From contig NZ_CANMFF010000005.1 in the NCBI RefSeq assembly GCF_947497005.1, forward strand, positions 1 to 64,000: a DNA stretch of 64,000 nucleotides, written 5' to 3'. The notes under the pieces are model-generated. The model was not told where the DNA came from and did no database searches. It was given only the letters and a program-made list of their open reading frames with translations. The first letter of the stretch is position 1, and every line of letters starts with the position of its first letter. Below, one piece after another: positions 24,650 to 33,542 of the stretch. The DNA comes from an uncultured Ruegeria sp. GTDB taxonomy: Bacteria > Pseudomonadota > Alphaproteobacteria > Rhodobacterales > Rhodobacteraceae. The position numbers and the translations under genes are program-made.

Positions 24650-25615
24650 GTGCAGATAGAGGTCTCTCGTGATGTGTTTCGGCTGGCGCAGGTGTTTACC
24701 ATCTCACGCGGGTCACGAACCGAAGCGAAGGTATTGACGGTTCGGGTGTCGGACGGAACCCATCAGGGCTGGGGCGAATGTGTTCCCTATGCGCGCTATG
24801 ACGAAACCCTCGAGTCGGTTGAGGCCGAGATTGCCGGACTGCCTGCGGAGCTCACCCGTCAGTCACTGATGGATCTGTTGCCTGCTGGTGCGGCCCGGAA
24901 CGCCGTGGATTGCGCCCTATGGGATCTGGAATGCAAACGTACTGGCAAACGCGCCTGGGATCTGGCTGGTCTGCCGGTGCCGGGCCCGGAGATCACCGCT
25001 TACACCCTGTCGCTGGACACGCCCGAAGCGATGCAGGCGCAGGCGGCCGAAAACGCGTATCGCCCGCTTCTGAAAATCAAGCTGGGGACTCCTGATGACA
25101 TGCCCCGGCTTGAGGCTGTGCGCGCTGGTGCGCCGAATTCAAAGATTATTGTAGATGCGAACGAAGGCTGGTCGGCCGCAGTTTACGCCGATCTTGCCCC
25201 GCATCTGGTGCGCCTGGGCGTGGCGCTGGTTGAACAGCCATTGCCAGCCGGAAACGACGATGCACTGATTGGAATGGACCGTCCGGTTCCCGTCTGCGCT
25301 GACGAATCCTGCCATGACCGTACCAGCCTGCCCAAGCTGAAGGGCAAGTACGATGTCATCAACATCAAGCTCGATAAGACCGGTGGCCTAACCGAGGCGC
25401 TGGAACTGCGCAGGGCGGCGATTGCCGAAGGCTACGACATCATGGTCGGTTGCATGGTGGGCAGCTCGCTTGCCATGGCACCTGCGACCTTACTGGCGCA
25501 GGGTGCGCTGGTAACGGACCTTGACGGCCCGCTTCTGTTGGCCGAAGACCGCGACACCCCGCTGAATTTTGACGATGCCGGAGTGCACCCGCCCCAAGCG
25601 GCGCTCTGGGGCTGA
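24650..25615 (+). CDS. dgcA: N-acetyl-D-glutamate racemase DgcA (enolase superfamily)
   Basis: 321 residues, GTG start with AAGGAG 8 bases ahead. It has the dipeptide-epimerase-like enolase fold: a capping domain up to residue 115, then the barrel with LLKIKLGTPDD (catalytic Lys), IIVDANEGWS (metal Asp), VEQPLPAGNDD (metal Glu), VCADESCHD (metal Asp) and NIKLDKTGG (second Lys). Following dgcN it would convert N-acetyl-D-Glu to N-acetyl-L-Glu. Without that context it would be annotated as an L-Ala-D/L-Glu epimerase. Confidence 0.85.
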   Translation: MQIEVSRDVFRLAQVFTISRGSRTEAKVLTVRVSDGTHQGWGECVPYARYDETLESVEAEIAGLPAELTRQSLMDLLPAGAARNAVDCALWDLECKRTGKRAWDLAGLPVPGPEITAYTLSLDTPEAMQAQAAENAYRPLLKIKLGTPDDMPRLEAVRAGAPNSKIIVDANEGWSAAVYADLAPHLVRLGVALVEQPLPAGNDDALIGMDRPVPVCADESCHDRTSLPKLKGKYDVINIKLDKTGGLTEALELRRAAIAEGYDIMVGCMVGSSLAMAPATLLAQGALVTDLDGPLLLAEDRDTPLNFDDAGVHPPQAALWG

Positions 25616-25626
25616 GGAGACAACAC

Positions 25627-26487
25627 ATGACCCGAACCGTTTACGTAAATGGCGAATACCTGCCCGAGACCGAGGCCAAGGTGTCCATCTTTGACCGTGG
25701 CTTCCTGTTTGCAGACGCGGTTTACGAAGTCACCAGCGTTTTGGATGGCAAGCTGATCGATTTCGAAGGTCACGCGGTGCGCCTGAAGCGGTCTCTGGAC
25801 GAGCTGGAAATGGCCGAGCCCTGCAACAAGGACGAATTGCTGGAGATTCACCGCAAGCTGGTTGAGCTGAACGGCATCGAAGAAGGTCTGGTCTATCTGC
25901 AGGTCTCGCGCGGTAGCGATGGTGATCGGGACTTCGTTTTCCCACCGGCAGATACCCAGCCCAGTCTTGTTCTGTTCACTCAGAACAAGCCAGGATTGGC
26001 CGACAGCCCGGCCGCGCAGAAGGGTGCCAAGATCATCTCGATCGATGATATTCGCTGGGGACGCCGCGACATCAAAACCGTACAATTGCTTTACCCGTCG
26101 ATGGGCAAGATGATGGCCAAGAAAGCAGGCTGCGACGATGCGTGGCTGGTTGAGGACGGTTATGTGACCGAGGGCACCAGCAACAACGCCTATTTCGTCA
26201 AGAACGGTAAGATCGTCACCCGCCCGCTGTCCAATGACATCCTGCACGGGATCACCCGCAAGGCCGTGCTGCGCATGGCGGCCGAAGCTCAGATGGAGAT
26301 CGAAGAGCGTCTGTTTACCATTGACGAAGCCAAAAAGGCGGATGAGGCGTTCACAACCTCGGCCAGTGCCTTTGTCATGCCGGTGGTTGAGATCGACGGG
26401 GTCGCGCTGGGCGATGGTACGCCAGGGCCAATTGCCAAACGCCTTCGCGAAATCTATTTGGACGAAAGCCGTAAGGCAGCGATCTAA
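25627..26487 (+). CDS. D-amino-acid transaminase (class IV)
   Basis: 286 residues. Fold-type IV PLP enzyme: YVNGEYLPETEAKVSIFDRG with FLFADAVYEV at the N-terminus, DIRWGRRDIKTVQLLYPSMG containing the PLP Lys region, and VTEGTSNNAYFVKNGKIVTR. The N-terminal YVNGEYLPETEAKVS pattern fits D-alanine/D-glutamate aminotransferases better than BCAA enzymes. It is the third gene of the dgc operon, 11 bases after dgcA, and would connect D-Glu with D-Ala and keto acids. A terminator follows. Confidence 0.87.
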   Translation: MTRTVYVNGEYLPETEAKVSIFDRGFLFADAVYEVTSVLDGKLIDFEGHAVRLKRSLDELEMAEPCNKDELLEIHRKLVELNGIEEGLVYLQVSRGSDGDRDFVFPPADTQPSLVLFTQNKPGLADSPAAQKGAKIISIDDIRWGRRDIKTVQLLYPSMGKMMAKKAGCDDAWLVEDGYVTEGTSNNAYFVKNGKIVTRPLSNDILHGITRKAVLRMAAEAQMEIEERLFTIDEAKKADEAFTTSASAFVMPVVEIDGVALGDGTPGPIAKRLREIYLDESRKAAI

Positions 26488-26494
26488 AGAAAAG

Positions 26495-26518
26495 GCCCGC
26501 CGACTTGGCGGGCTATTT
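26495..26518. terminator. terminator after the dgc operon
   Basis: GCCCGCC and GGCGGGC with a 5-base loop, followed by a T-rich tail, 8 bases past the transaminase stop and ahead of a convergent gene. Confidence 0.85.
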
Positions 26519-26529
26519 CCGTTTTGGGC

Positions 26530-26844
26530 TCAGCCCTTTTTCGTTACATTCTCTTCGAAGGCGACTTTGAAAGCTGCCTGTTTCTCGGGGTTGGCCTCGG
26601 TCTGATAGTTTGATTTCCACTCGTCCATCGTCATGCCGTAGAAGATCTCGCGGGCTTGGTCTTTGCCCATCTCGATACCCTTTTCATGGGCTGCTTCCTG
26701 ATACCAGCGCGACAGGCAGTTGCGGCAGAACCCGGCGAGGTTCATCATGTCGATGTTCTGAACATCGGTGCGGTCTTCCATCAGGTGCTGTTGCAACCGG
26801 CGAAATGCGGCGGCCTGAAGTTCGATTTCGGTTTGCTTGTCCAT
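26530..26844 (-). CDS. DUF1244 family protein
   Basis: 104 residues with the DUF1244 pattern: AAAFRRLQQHLMEDRTDVQN, IDMMNLAGFCRNCLSRWYQE and GKDQAREIFYGMTMDEWK. A CxxC pair (FCRNCLS) suggests metal or redox chemistry. Function unknown; conserved as a single gene in many proteobacteria. Confidence 0.92.
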   Translation of the reverse strand: MDKQTEIELQAAAFRRLQQHLMEDRTDVQNIDMMNLAGFCRNCLSRWYQEAAHEKGIEMGKDQAREIFYGMTMDEWKSNYQTEANPEKQAAFKVAFEENVTKKG

Positions 26845-26933
26845 GAGGTGGCTCCGGGTGGATTTGTATGCTGTGACTGACCTAACAACCCCGCAGCCCT
26901 GTTACAACAATCAGGCTTGCGACCAGACCCCAA

Positions 26934-27173
26934 TCACATCAGTTTCAAAGCCAGCCATGGCACGATGCAAAAGATCAGCGTCAGAATCTTGTAGTTGGCA
27001 AGATATCTGAAATAGGCTCGTTTCACATCGGGACGCTCCATCTGAAACATCCTGCTGTGAATGCCCGCGATCCAATCCTGCAAGAGCAGGACCATCAGGG
27101 TGGTGAACAGAAGAACCGCGATATTGAGCGCAGCCATCCAGCCAAAAAACGTCGTCAGAAATTCATGTGTCAC
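26934..27173 (-). CDS. small membrane protein, DUF6868 type
   Basis: 79 residues, GTG start with AAAGGGG 7 bases ahead. Two hydrophobic segments (WMAALNIAVLLFTTLMVLLL and KILTLIFCIVPWLAL) flank a charged loop HSRMFQMERPDVKRAYFRYL. The pattern fits the DUF6868 family of inner-membrane proteins. Role unknown. Confidence 0.78.
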   Translation of the reverse strand: MTHEFLTTFFGWMAALNIAVLLFTTLMVLLLQDWIAGIHSRMFQMERPDVKRAYFRYLANYKILTLIFCIVPWLALKLM

Positions 27174-27259
27174 GATGATCCCCTTTCTTGCAGAATATGG
27201 GGATCAGAGGAGGCGCTCACAATGGCGTGAGCTGTGGAAAGCCACTGTCGAACTTGCGG

Positions 27260-27997
27260 TTAAAGGTCGCTGTTCCCCAATGCATCCCACAGGACAAGGG
27301 CCAGGCGTTCGGCCCATTCTTTTTGCCCCGCATGGTTGGCAATCAGATCATTGCGCAGTTCGATCAGGGCGTTGGGACGCCCGAACGCGGTGCAGTGCTT
27401 GTCAATCGCATCACCCGGCAACACGCCGGTATAGGGTTCGTTGACTCCAACGCACAGATCATCCTCGGCCTGAAGCCTGTCGACCAGAGGCCGCGCGAAC
27501 CGCTCGTCCGGGGTGTGCAATACGCCAATATGCCAGGGGCGCGGGTCACGTCCGCGCAACTGGCGGGTGAAGGAATGCATGGAAACGATCACAGCGTGCG
27601 GCAACGCGGCCATCTGAGCCAGCGCCTCGTGATAGGGGCGGTAACACATGTTCAGGCGACGCTCGCGTTCAGCTGCGTCCGCATGGCGGTTGCCGGGAAT
27701 GATCGAGCCGTCATAAAGCTTCATCAACAATGTTGGGTCGTCTTCACCGCGGTTGGGATCGATCACCAAACGCGAGAAATTTGCGGCAATTACTGGCGCG
27801 TTCAGGATCTCGCCCAAATGTTTTGACACCTCATAGGCACCGACATCATAGGCGATGTGGCGCTCCATGTCTTCGCGCGGCAGGCCAAGGTCGCCGTCGC
27901 TCACTTGTGGGGGGACAGTATTGGTTGCGTGGTCGCATGTAATCAGCCAGCGCGACGGGCGATCCGCACCGTGGACGAAAAACGGGGTGTATGTCAT
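27260..27997 (-). CDS. N-formylglutamate amidohydrolase family protein
   Basis: 245 residues from ATG at 27997; a longer frame runs back over the pyk promoter and is rejected. SRWLITCDHATNTVPPQV and ERHIAYDVGAYEVSKHLGEI carry the conserved metal-site residues, followed by VIVSMHSFTRQL and ALIELRNDLIANHAGQKEWA. The family hydrolyses N-formyl-L-glutamate, as in histidine degradation, and many standalone members have undefined acyl-amino-acid substrates. No hut genes are adjacent. Divergent from pyk. Confidence 0.85.
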   Translation of the reverse strand: MTYTPFFVHGADRPSRWLITCDHATNTVPPQVSDGDLGLPREDMERHIAYDVGAYEVSKHLGEILNAPVIAANFSRLVIDPNRGEDDPTLLMKLYDGSIIPGNRHADAAERERRLNMCYRPYHEALAQMAALPHAVIVSMHSFTRQLRGRDPRPWHIGVLHTPDERFARPLVDRLQAEDDLCVGVNEPYTGVLPGDAIDKHCTAFGRPNALIELRNDLIANHAGQKEWAERLALVLWDALGNSDL

Positions 27998-28139
27998 GAG
28001 CCTGTCATCTAGTTTGCCGCAGGTGTAGGGCAGTTGCTTTGAAAAGGGAATTGCGCAATAAGCGTCGAAACAATGTTTGCGGTAACATTTTGCGGCAGCC
28101 GATCCGTATAAACAGAGAAGACGTGAGGAGAAGAAACCA

Positions 28140-29585
28140 ATGCGACGCCTGAGAAATGTGAAAATCGTGGCGACGCTGGGGCCAGCGTCCAATGACTATG
28201 ACACCATTCGTGCACTGCACGAGGCCGGCGCGGATGTCTTTCGTCTGAACATGAGCCATGGCAGCCATGATGAGATCCGCGAACGGCACAAGATCATTCG
28301 GCAGGTCGAAAAGGATCTGGACAGCCCGATCGCCATTCTGGCTGACCTTCAAGGCCCCAAACTGCGTGTTGGTGTCTTTGCCAGCGAAGCAGAGGAACTG
28401 GAAGAAGGGGCGGATTTCCGTCTCGACCTTGACCCCACTGCCGGTGACATCAACCGTGTGTGCTTGCCGCATCCCGAGATTTTTGCAGCCCTTGAGCCGG
28501 GCGCGCGCCTGCTGGTGAATGACGGCAAAATCCGCCTGACCGTCAAGGATTGCGGTCAGGATTTCGCAAATTGCACGGTTGAGGTGGGTGGCACGATCTC
28601 AAACCGCAAGGGTGTGAACGTTCCTGATGTGGTGCTGCCGCTGGCGGCTTTGTCCGTAAAGGATCGTGACGATCTGGAGTTTGTCTGCCAGCTTGGTGTC
28701 GACTGGCTGGCGCTAAGCTTCGTGCAGCGCGCCAAGGACGTGTTCGAAGCCCGCGCGCTGGCCGATGGCCGGGCCGCGATCCTGTCCAAGATCGAAAAGC
28801 CCGCTGCGGTCGAGGCGTTCGACGACATCCTTGATGCCTCGGACGGGATCATGGTGGCGCGTGGCGATCTGGGTGTGGAACTGCCGGTGTCGGCCGTGCC
28901 TCCGATCCAGAAACGCCTGGTCCGTAAATGCCGTAGCGCCGCCAAGCCGGTCATTGTCGCCACACAGATGCTGGAAAGTATGATCGAAAGCCCGATGCCG
29001 ACCCGCGCCGAAGTATCGGATGTGGCTACTGCGATCTACGAAGGAACGGATGCCATCATGCTCAGCGCGGAATCGGCGGCTGGCTCTTATCCGATCGAGG
29101 CGGTTCAGACCATGAACAAGGTCGCCATCGAGGTCGAGGCGGACCCGACCTATACCCAGATCATTGCGGCATCCCGGACGGCGAAGGGCAGCACTGTGGC
29201 CGACGGTATCGTCGCCGCCGCTCGCGAGATTGCCGAAAAGACTGACATCAAGGCGATCTGCTGTTTCACCCAGAGCGGCACAACAGCCTCGCTGACCGCG
29301 CGGGAACGTCCCGGAGTGCCAATCATCGCTATGACCTCGCAACGTGGCACGGCGCGCAGGCTCTGCCTGAGCTGGGGGTGCAATTGCGTGATGACGCCGG
29401 AATTGCAGCGGTTCAAGGGCGCTGTCGTAAATGCGGCGCGCGCGGCACGAGCCGGCGGTTTTGCCTCCGAAGCGGATCAGATTGTTGTCACCGCCGGTGT
29501 ACCCTTCAACGTTCCGGGCTCCACCAACATTCTGCGGGTAGCCCCCTGTGACGAACGCCTGATTTACAGCACCGATCCCGAGTAG
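28140..29585 (+). CDS. pyk: pyruvate kinase
   Basis: 481 residues. VKIVATLGPASNDYDTIRAL at the N-terminus, FRLNMSHGSHDEIRER (phosphate and K+ site), ADLQGPKLRVG, ILSKIEKPAAVEAFDDIL (catalytic Lys) and VARGDLGVELPVSAVPPIQK (metal Glu/Asp), then the C-terminal allosteric domain with CCFTQSGTTASLTARERPGV. It converts PEP and ADP to pyruvate and ATP. GAGGAG lies ahead of the ATG. Confidence 0.97.
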   Translation: MRRLRNVKIVATLGPASNDYDTIRALHEAGADVFRLNMSHGSHDEIRERHKIIRQVEKDLDSPIAILADLQGPKLRVGVFASEAEELEEGADFRLDLDPTAGDINRVCLPHPEIFAALEPGARLLVNDGKIRLTVKDCGQDFANCTVEVGGTISNRKGVNVPDVVLPLAALSVKDRDDLEFVCQLGVDWLALSFVQRAKDVFEARALADGRAAILSKIEKPAAVEAFDDILDASDGIMVARGDLGVELPVSAVPPIQKRLVRKCRSAAKPVIVATQMLESMIESPMPTRAEVSDVATAIYEGTDAIMLSAESAAGSYPIEAVQTMNKVAIEVEADPTYTQIIAASRTAKGSTVADGIVAAAREIAEKTDIKAICCFTQSGTTASLTARERPGVPIIAMTSQRGTARRLCLSWGCNCVMTPELQRFKGAVVNAARAARAGGFASEADQIVVTAGVPFNVPGSTNILRVAPCDERLIYSTDPE

Positions 29586-29615
29586 CCGCAACTGATCCGA
29601 GTTTCCGGATTTCCG

Positions 29616-30074
29616 CTAGCCAACAGGCTCTTTCACGGCCTCCATGACTGTGAAGGAACTGGTTTGGTGAATTCCGGGCAGCTTATTGATTTTTTCGCCC
29701 AGTATCATGCGAAAATGCGCGATATCACGTGTTCTGACAGTCAGAAGGTAGTCGAAAGACCCTGCAATCATCAGGCAGCTTTCAATTTCCGGCACGTTGC
29801 GCACCGCCTCATTGAATTTTTCCAACGAGTGTTCCGCGGTTGCAGACAGCGACACCTGCACCACGGTCAGCAGGGCCAACCCCATCCTCTCTTTGTCGAC
29901 AATGGCGCTGTAGCCTTTGATATAGCCGTTCTTTTCTAGCCGCTTAACACGCTCGGAACAGGGCGTATTGGTCAGGTTTACGCGCGCAGCAAGCTCAACT
30001 ATCGAGAGCCGTCCATTGGCTTCAAGCTCGTAAAGGATGCGTTGATCAATATTGTCTAATTCTCTGCTAATCAG
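29616..30074 (-). CDS. Lrp/AsnC family regulator with no standard in-frame start codon
   Basis: The complete Lrp pattern is encoded to about 30060: LDNIDQRILYELEANGRLSI, AARVNLTNTPCSERVKRLEK, NGYIKGYSAIVDKERMG and then the RAM domain (LTVVQVSLSATAEHSLEKFN, MIAGSFDYLLTVRTRDIAHF). The only ATG at the right place (30076-30078) is one base out of frame and meets a stop after three codons. In frame only CTG (30072-30074) precedes the domain. Either CTG is used, giving 152 residues, or a one-base insertion has disabled the start. An internal ATG at 29885 would lack the DNA-binding domain. Confidence 0.78.
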   Translation of the reverse strand: MISRELDNIDQRILYELEANGRLSIVELAARVNLTNTPCSERVKRLEKNGYIKGYSAIVDKERMGLALLTVVQVSLSATAEHSLEKFNEAVRNVPEIESCLMIAGSFDYLLTVRTRDIAHFRMILGEKINKLPGIHQTSSFTVMEAVKEPVG

Positions 30075-30258
30075 TCATATTCCCTGTATTTTTAGCGTAA
30101 AACGACAAATTCCACTAAGTATAGTCCAAAAACATCCCCATTTCCTAGTGAATTTTCCTAATACTTACTGCAGAGCGGTCTTATTTAGAAGTTCCAAGTT
30201 CCGGCCGCTCTGCTGGGGGCGTGGGCCCCGGCCTCAACAACAAAAACGGAGGAACGAG

Positions 30259-30696
30259 ATGACAACAAAGATTGTCATAGGACTTGACGGGACAGAGACC
30301 GGTGAGCGCGCGATTGCCTTTGCCAAAGACCTGGCAAAGCTGATCGGAACGTGTGAGTTGGTGGTCGCTTACGTGATCGAATGGTCCCCTTACACATTCC
30401 AGACACCGGAAGAAAACGCTCAGCGCCACAAGCGCCGTGAAGAAGAGGTTGAACTGGCAACGTCGCGAATCGTGACGCCCGCTGTTGACGCCCTCAAATC
30501 GGCTGGTTTCGACGCGCAGGGCATCGTGCGTCATGGCGATGTGGCGGAAACCCTGAATGCCATTACCGTCGAACAAGGCGGCTCTCAGATCGTTGTGGGC
30601 CGGTCTTCGGCGGACGGGATCAAGAAGCGCCTGTTTGGCAGTTCAACCCAAAACCTTGTCATGCATGCCGACGTTCCGGTCACGGTCGTGAACTGA
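30259..30696 (+). CDS. universal stress protein (UspA family)
   Basis: 145 residues from ATG at 30259, preceded by GGAGGAACGAG. TKIVIGLDGTETGERAIAFA begins the fold, and the ATP-binding motif reads VVGRSSADGIKKRLFGSSTQ with NLVMHADVPVTVVN at the C-terminus. It sits 8 bases ahead of the AGCS symporter gene; USP genes are often paired with transporters whose activity they tune. Confidence 0.92.
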   Translation: MTTKIVIGLDGTETGERAIAFAKDLAKLIGTCELVVAYVIEWSPYTFQTPEENAQRHKRREEEVELATSRIVTPAVDALKSAGFDAQGIVRHGDVAETLNAITVEQGGSQIVVGRSSADGIKKRLFGSSTQNLVMHADVPVTVVN

Positions 30697-30704
30697 GGGG
30701 AGAG

Positions 30705-32261
30705 ATGATGATGAATATTCAGTACAAACTGGGTCTGGCTGCGCTCGCCGCACTCTTCACAACTCCTGCCGCCGCTCAGGACGCGGTGGGGCTGGACGAC
30801 AAGATCAATCAGGCGTTTGCCGACTTTACCGGGCCGTTCGTCAGCTTTATCTTCGCTCCGTTTCCGGGAACCGGGTTCCCTTGGATCGTGGGTTGGCTGG
30901 TGGTCGCGGCCACAGTGTTCACACTTTACTTTGCCTTTGTGCAGTTGCGGTTCTTCAGCCACGCGATCAGTCTGGTCAAGGGCGACTATTCTGATCCCAA
31001 CGATGCGGGTGAAGTCAGTCACTTTCAGGCGCTGGCAACGGCGTTGTCAGGGACTGTTGGACTTGGGAACATCGCAGGCGTTGCGGTGGCCGTCGGGATC
31101 GGCGGGCCGGGTGCCACATTCTGGATGATCGTCGCGGGCCTTTTGGGCATGGCGTCGAAATTCACTGAATGTACGCTGGGTGTGAAATACCGAAATGAAT
31201 ACGATGACGGCACCGTGTCGGGTGGCCCGATGTATTACATGTCCAAAGGATTCGACGAACTGGGTCTGCCGGGCGGCAAAATTCTGGCCGTTCTGTTCTC
31301 GATCTTCTGTATCCTTGGCGCGCTGGGCGGGGGCAATATGTTCCAGGCCAATCAGGCGCACCAACAGATCGCGGGCATTACCGGAGACTATCCCGGTTGG
31401 ATCACGGGCCTGGTCTTTGCAGTCATCGTTTTCGCGGTGATCGTGGGCGGCTTGAAATCCATCGCGCGGGTGACCGAAAAGGTCGTTCCCTTCATGGGTG
31501 TCATGTATGTGGCTGCTGCACTGGTGATCATCCTCATGAATGCGGATCAGATCGGTTGGGCCTTCGGGCAGATCTTTGCTGGGGCATTTACTGGTCTCGG
31601 TGTCGCTGGTGGCATGGTTGGTGCACTGATCCAGGGCTTCCGGCGTGCGGCGTTCTCGAACGAAGCAGGCGTTGGTTCTGCGGCGATTGCGCACTCGGCA
31701 GTACGAACCAAAGAGCCGATTACCGAAGGCTTCGTTTCGCTGCTTGAACCGTTCATCGATACGGTCGTGATCTGTACCATGACTGCATTGGTGATCATCA
31801 TCACCCAGCAGCTGATCGTTGATCCTGAAACCGGCAAATACATGTTGAACGAAGCAGGTAATGCGATTGCCACTGTCGATGGCAACTCAGGCGTCAGCCT
31901 GACCTCGGCGGCATTTGGCAGCGCCTTTAGCTGGTTCCCATATGTGCTGGCGATTGCGGTGATCTTGTTTGCCTTCTCGACCATGATCAGCTGGTCTTAC
32001 TATGGCCTCAAAGCCTGGACCTACCTGTTCGGCGAAGGTCACACCAAGGAGCTGGTGTTCAAGGTCATCTTCTGCATCTTCGTGGTCATCGGTGCCGCGG
32101 CCAATCTTGGCCCGGTCATCGACTTCTCGGATGCGGCGATCTTTGCGATGGCGGTTGTGAACGTCTTTGCGCTCTACTTCCTGATGAAAGTGGTGCGTCA
32201 GGAACTGGCGTCCTATTCCGAACGTTTGAAAAGCGGTGAAATCCGCAAATTCGAACACTAA
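30705..32261 (+). CDS. alanine/glycine:cation symporter (AGCS family)
   Basis: 518 residues, about 10-11 membrane helices. An apparent signal-like start (AALAALFTTPAAAQDAVGLD) is followed by the AGCS core: FQALATALSGTVGLGNIAGV, SKFTECTLGVKYRNEYDDGT, SGGPMYYMSKGFDELGLPGG and GFRRAAFSNEAGVGSAAIAH. The family takes up alanine or glycine with Na+ or H+. Cotranscribed with the USP gene; a 12-bp hairpin follows 8 bases after the stop. Confidence 0.93.
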   Translation: MMMNIQYKLGLAALAALFTTPAAAQDAVGLDDKINQAFADFTGPFVSFIFAPFPGTGFPWIVGWLVVAATVFTLYFAFVQLRFFSHAISLVKGDYSDPNDAGEVSHFQALATALSGTVGLGNIAGVAVAVGIGGPGATFWMIVAGLLGMASKFTECTLGVKYRNEYDDGTVSGGPMYYMSKGFDELGLPGGKILAVLFSIFCILGALGGGNMFQANQAHQQIAGITGDYPGWITGLVFAVIVFAVIVGGLKSIARVTEKVVPFMGVMYVAAALVIILMNADQIGWAFGQIFAGAFTGLGVAGGMVGALIQGFRRAAFSNEAGVGSAAIAHSAVRTKEPITEGFVSLLEPFIDTVVICTMTALVIIITQQLIVDPETGKYMLNEAGNAIATVDGNSGVSLTSAAFGSAFSWFPYVLAIAVILFAFSTMISWSYYGLKAWTYLFGEGHTKELVFKVIFCIFVVIGAAANLGPVIDFSDAAIFAMAVVNVFALYFLMKVVRQELASYSERLKSGEIRKFEH

Positions 32262-32268
32262 ATCCAAT

Positions 32269-32296
32269 CACCGGGGCGGCAACCGTCGCCCCGGTG
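32269..32296 (+). terminator. hairpin after the AGCS gene
   Basis: CACCGGGGCGGC pairs with GTCGCCCCGGTG (one G-T pair) around a 4-base loop. No T-run follows, so it may stabilise the 3' end or need Rho. Confidence 0.65.
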
Positions 32297-32445
32297 CCTG
32301 ACCAGCCCTGTGAAAAGCACAGATTCTGGTCGAATCCCCCTTGCCAGTATTACGGAACTTGCGTAAACGGCGCTTCTGATCGCGTGACCGGCCGAGATGG
32401 CATGCCGAGTCGCGTCTGAAACCGAACCCGAAAAAGGAGACGGAA

Positions 32446-32646
32446 ATGCCTAAGATGAAGACAAAGTCGAGCGCCAAGAAGCGCTTTAAGGTGACTGCGA
32501 CCGGTAAGGTCCTTGCTGGCCAGGCCGGCAAGCGTCACGGCATGATCAAGCGGACCAAGAAATTCATCCGCGATGCCCGTGGCAACACCACCCTGTCCGC
32601 CCCCGACGCCAAAATCGTCAAGGGCTATATGCCCTACGACCGATAA
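32446..32646 (+). CDS. rpmI: 50S ribosomal protein L35
   Basis: 66 residues, [20 protein letters not shown] and [16 protein letters not shown], the standard bL35 sequence and length. AAAAGGAG lies 8 bases ahead. It is cotranscribed with rplT 14 bases downstream. The usual upstream infC is absent here; the 150-base leader holds no recognised regulatory RNA. Confidence 0.98.
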   Translation: MPKMKTKSSAKKRFKVTATGKVLAGQAGKRHGMIKRTKKFIRDARGNTTLSAPDAKIVKGYMPYDR

Positions 32647-32660
32647 GAGGAGATTAAGAC

Positions 32661-33026
32661 ATGTCCCGCGTTAAAGGTGGAACCGTAACTCACGCCCGTC
32701 ACAAGAAGGTCATCAAGGCCGCCAAAGGTTACTATGGCCGCCGCAAGAGCACCTTCAAGGTTGCCCGTCAGGCCGTCGACAAGGCGAACCAGTATGCAAC
32801 CCGCGACCGCAAGAACCGCAAGCGCAACTTCCGCGCGCTGTGGATCCAGCGTATCAACGCTGCTGTTCGTTCGCATGACGAAGCACTGACATATTCCCGC
32901 TTCATCAACGGCCTGAACCTGGCTGGTATTGAAGTAGACCGCAAAGTTTTGGCTGATCTGGCCGTGCACGAACCGGAAGCGTTCGGCGCGATCGTCGCCC
33001 AAGCTCAGGCTGCTCTGGCTGCCTGA
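32661..33026 (+). CDS. rplT: 50S ribosomal protein L20
   Basis: 121 residues. [39 protein letters not shown] and [20 protein letters not shown] are the bL20 core. The C-terminus reads [17 protein letters not shown]20 is an early assembly protein of the large subunit. Its 3' end and terminator recur in damaged form at 41411-41525, bracketing the polyol island, and pheST, the common downstream neighbours, are missing. Confidence 0.98.
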   Translation: MSRVKGGTVTHARHKKVIKAAKGYYGRRKSTFKVARQAVDKANQYATRDRKNRKRNFRALWIQRINAAVRSHDEALTYSRFINGLNLAGIEVDRKVLADLAVHEPEAFGAIVAQAQAALAA

Positions 33027-33110
33027 TCCTCTTAAAAGAGACAGTGAATGAAGGGCCGTCCCACATGGGGCGGCCTTTTTCGTTTGGTAGCCAAAAGAAT
33101 GTCGGTTCCA
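32986..33110 (+). repeat. left direct repeat: rplT 3' end, terminator and flank
   Basis: This 125-base segment runs from the GGCGCGATC codons near the end of rplT through its terminator to GAATGTCGGTTCC. A diverged copy in the same orientation is at 41411-41525. The two share GCCCAAGCTCAGGCTG, GCCTGATCC, GAATGAAGGG, the terminator stem and AGAATGTCGGTTCC at the same order and spacing; the right copy lacks 9 bases of coding sequence. Confidence 0.88.
33055..33081 (+). terminator. rplT terminator
   Basis: GGCCGTCCC and GGGGCGGCC pair around ACAT, followed by TTTTT. Confidence 0.92.
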
Positions 33111-33542
33111 AGCCGATCGTTACGATTGCCGCAGATTACACAAATGGCAGCAACGCGCGGCCAAGAGCTGGCTTTGGCCGGTCGACAGATGTTGAGTTCA
33201 ACACCAAGTATTTGACGTTTGCGTCATTGCCGCTCTTTAGGTTTTGACACGCCGGATTTCCGCCGGGCCGCTACGTTCTGAGAAGGTGTTTGTAATTGTC
33301 TCACGTATGCATGCGATATCTATCGCGCGGGGGTTTTGCCCCGGATGAGGCCTGAGAGAAGCTGCACAATTTAGACACATAGACAACAATCGCTGGCAGA
33401 CTTTTTGTTCGGGTTATGCGCCGGACCTTTCAGGCAACTATTATTACACCCAACGAAAAGTTGCTTTTTTGCGCGCGGCAAGAAAGTATACTCCCATGGA
33501 AATTTTAGATTTCTGAAAAGAACTGCGACGAGGCGACCCACA
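33111..33542. other. gene-free left margin of the polyol island
   Basis: About 430 bases between the left repeat and the LacI start. I see no supported gene. Features are a short hairpin-like GCGGGGGTTTTGCCCCGG near 33330 and an AT-rich stretch (33430-33500) that probably carries the LacI gene promoter. Confidence 0.5.

Noticed and set aside
28713..29591. 292-codon frame antisense to pyk
   Set aside because: Shadow of pyk; no ribosome site or recognisable motif.
30075..30258. Possible glycine riboswitch ahead of the USP-AGCS operon
   Set aside because: Considered because AGCS genes sometimes have one; the conserved glycine-aptamer segments are not present.
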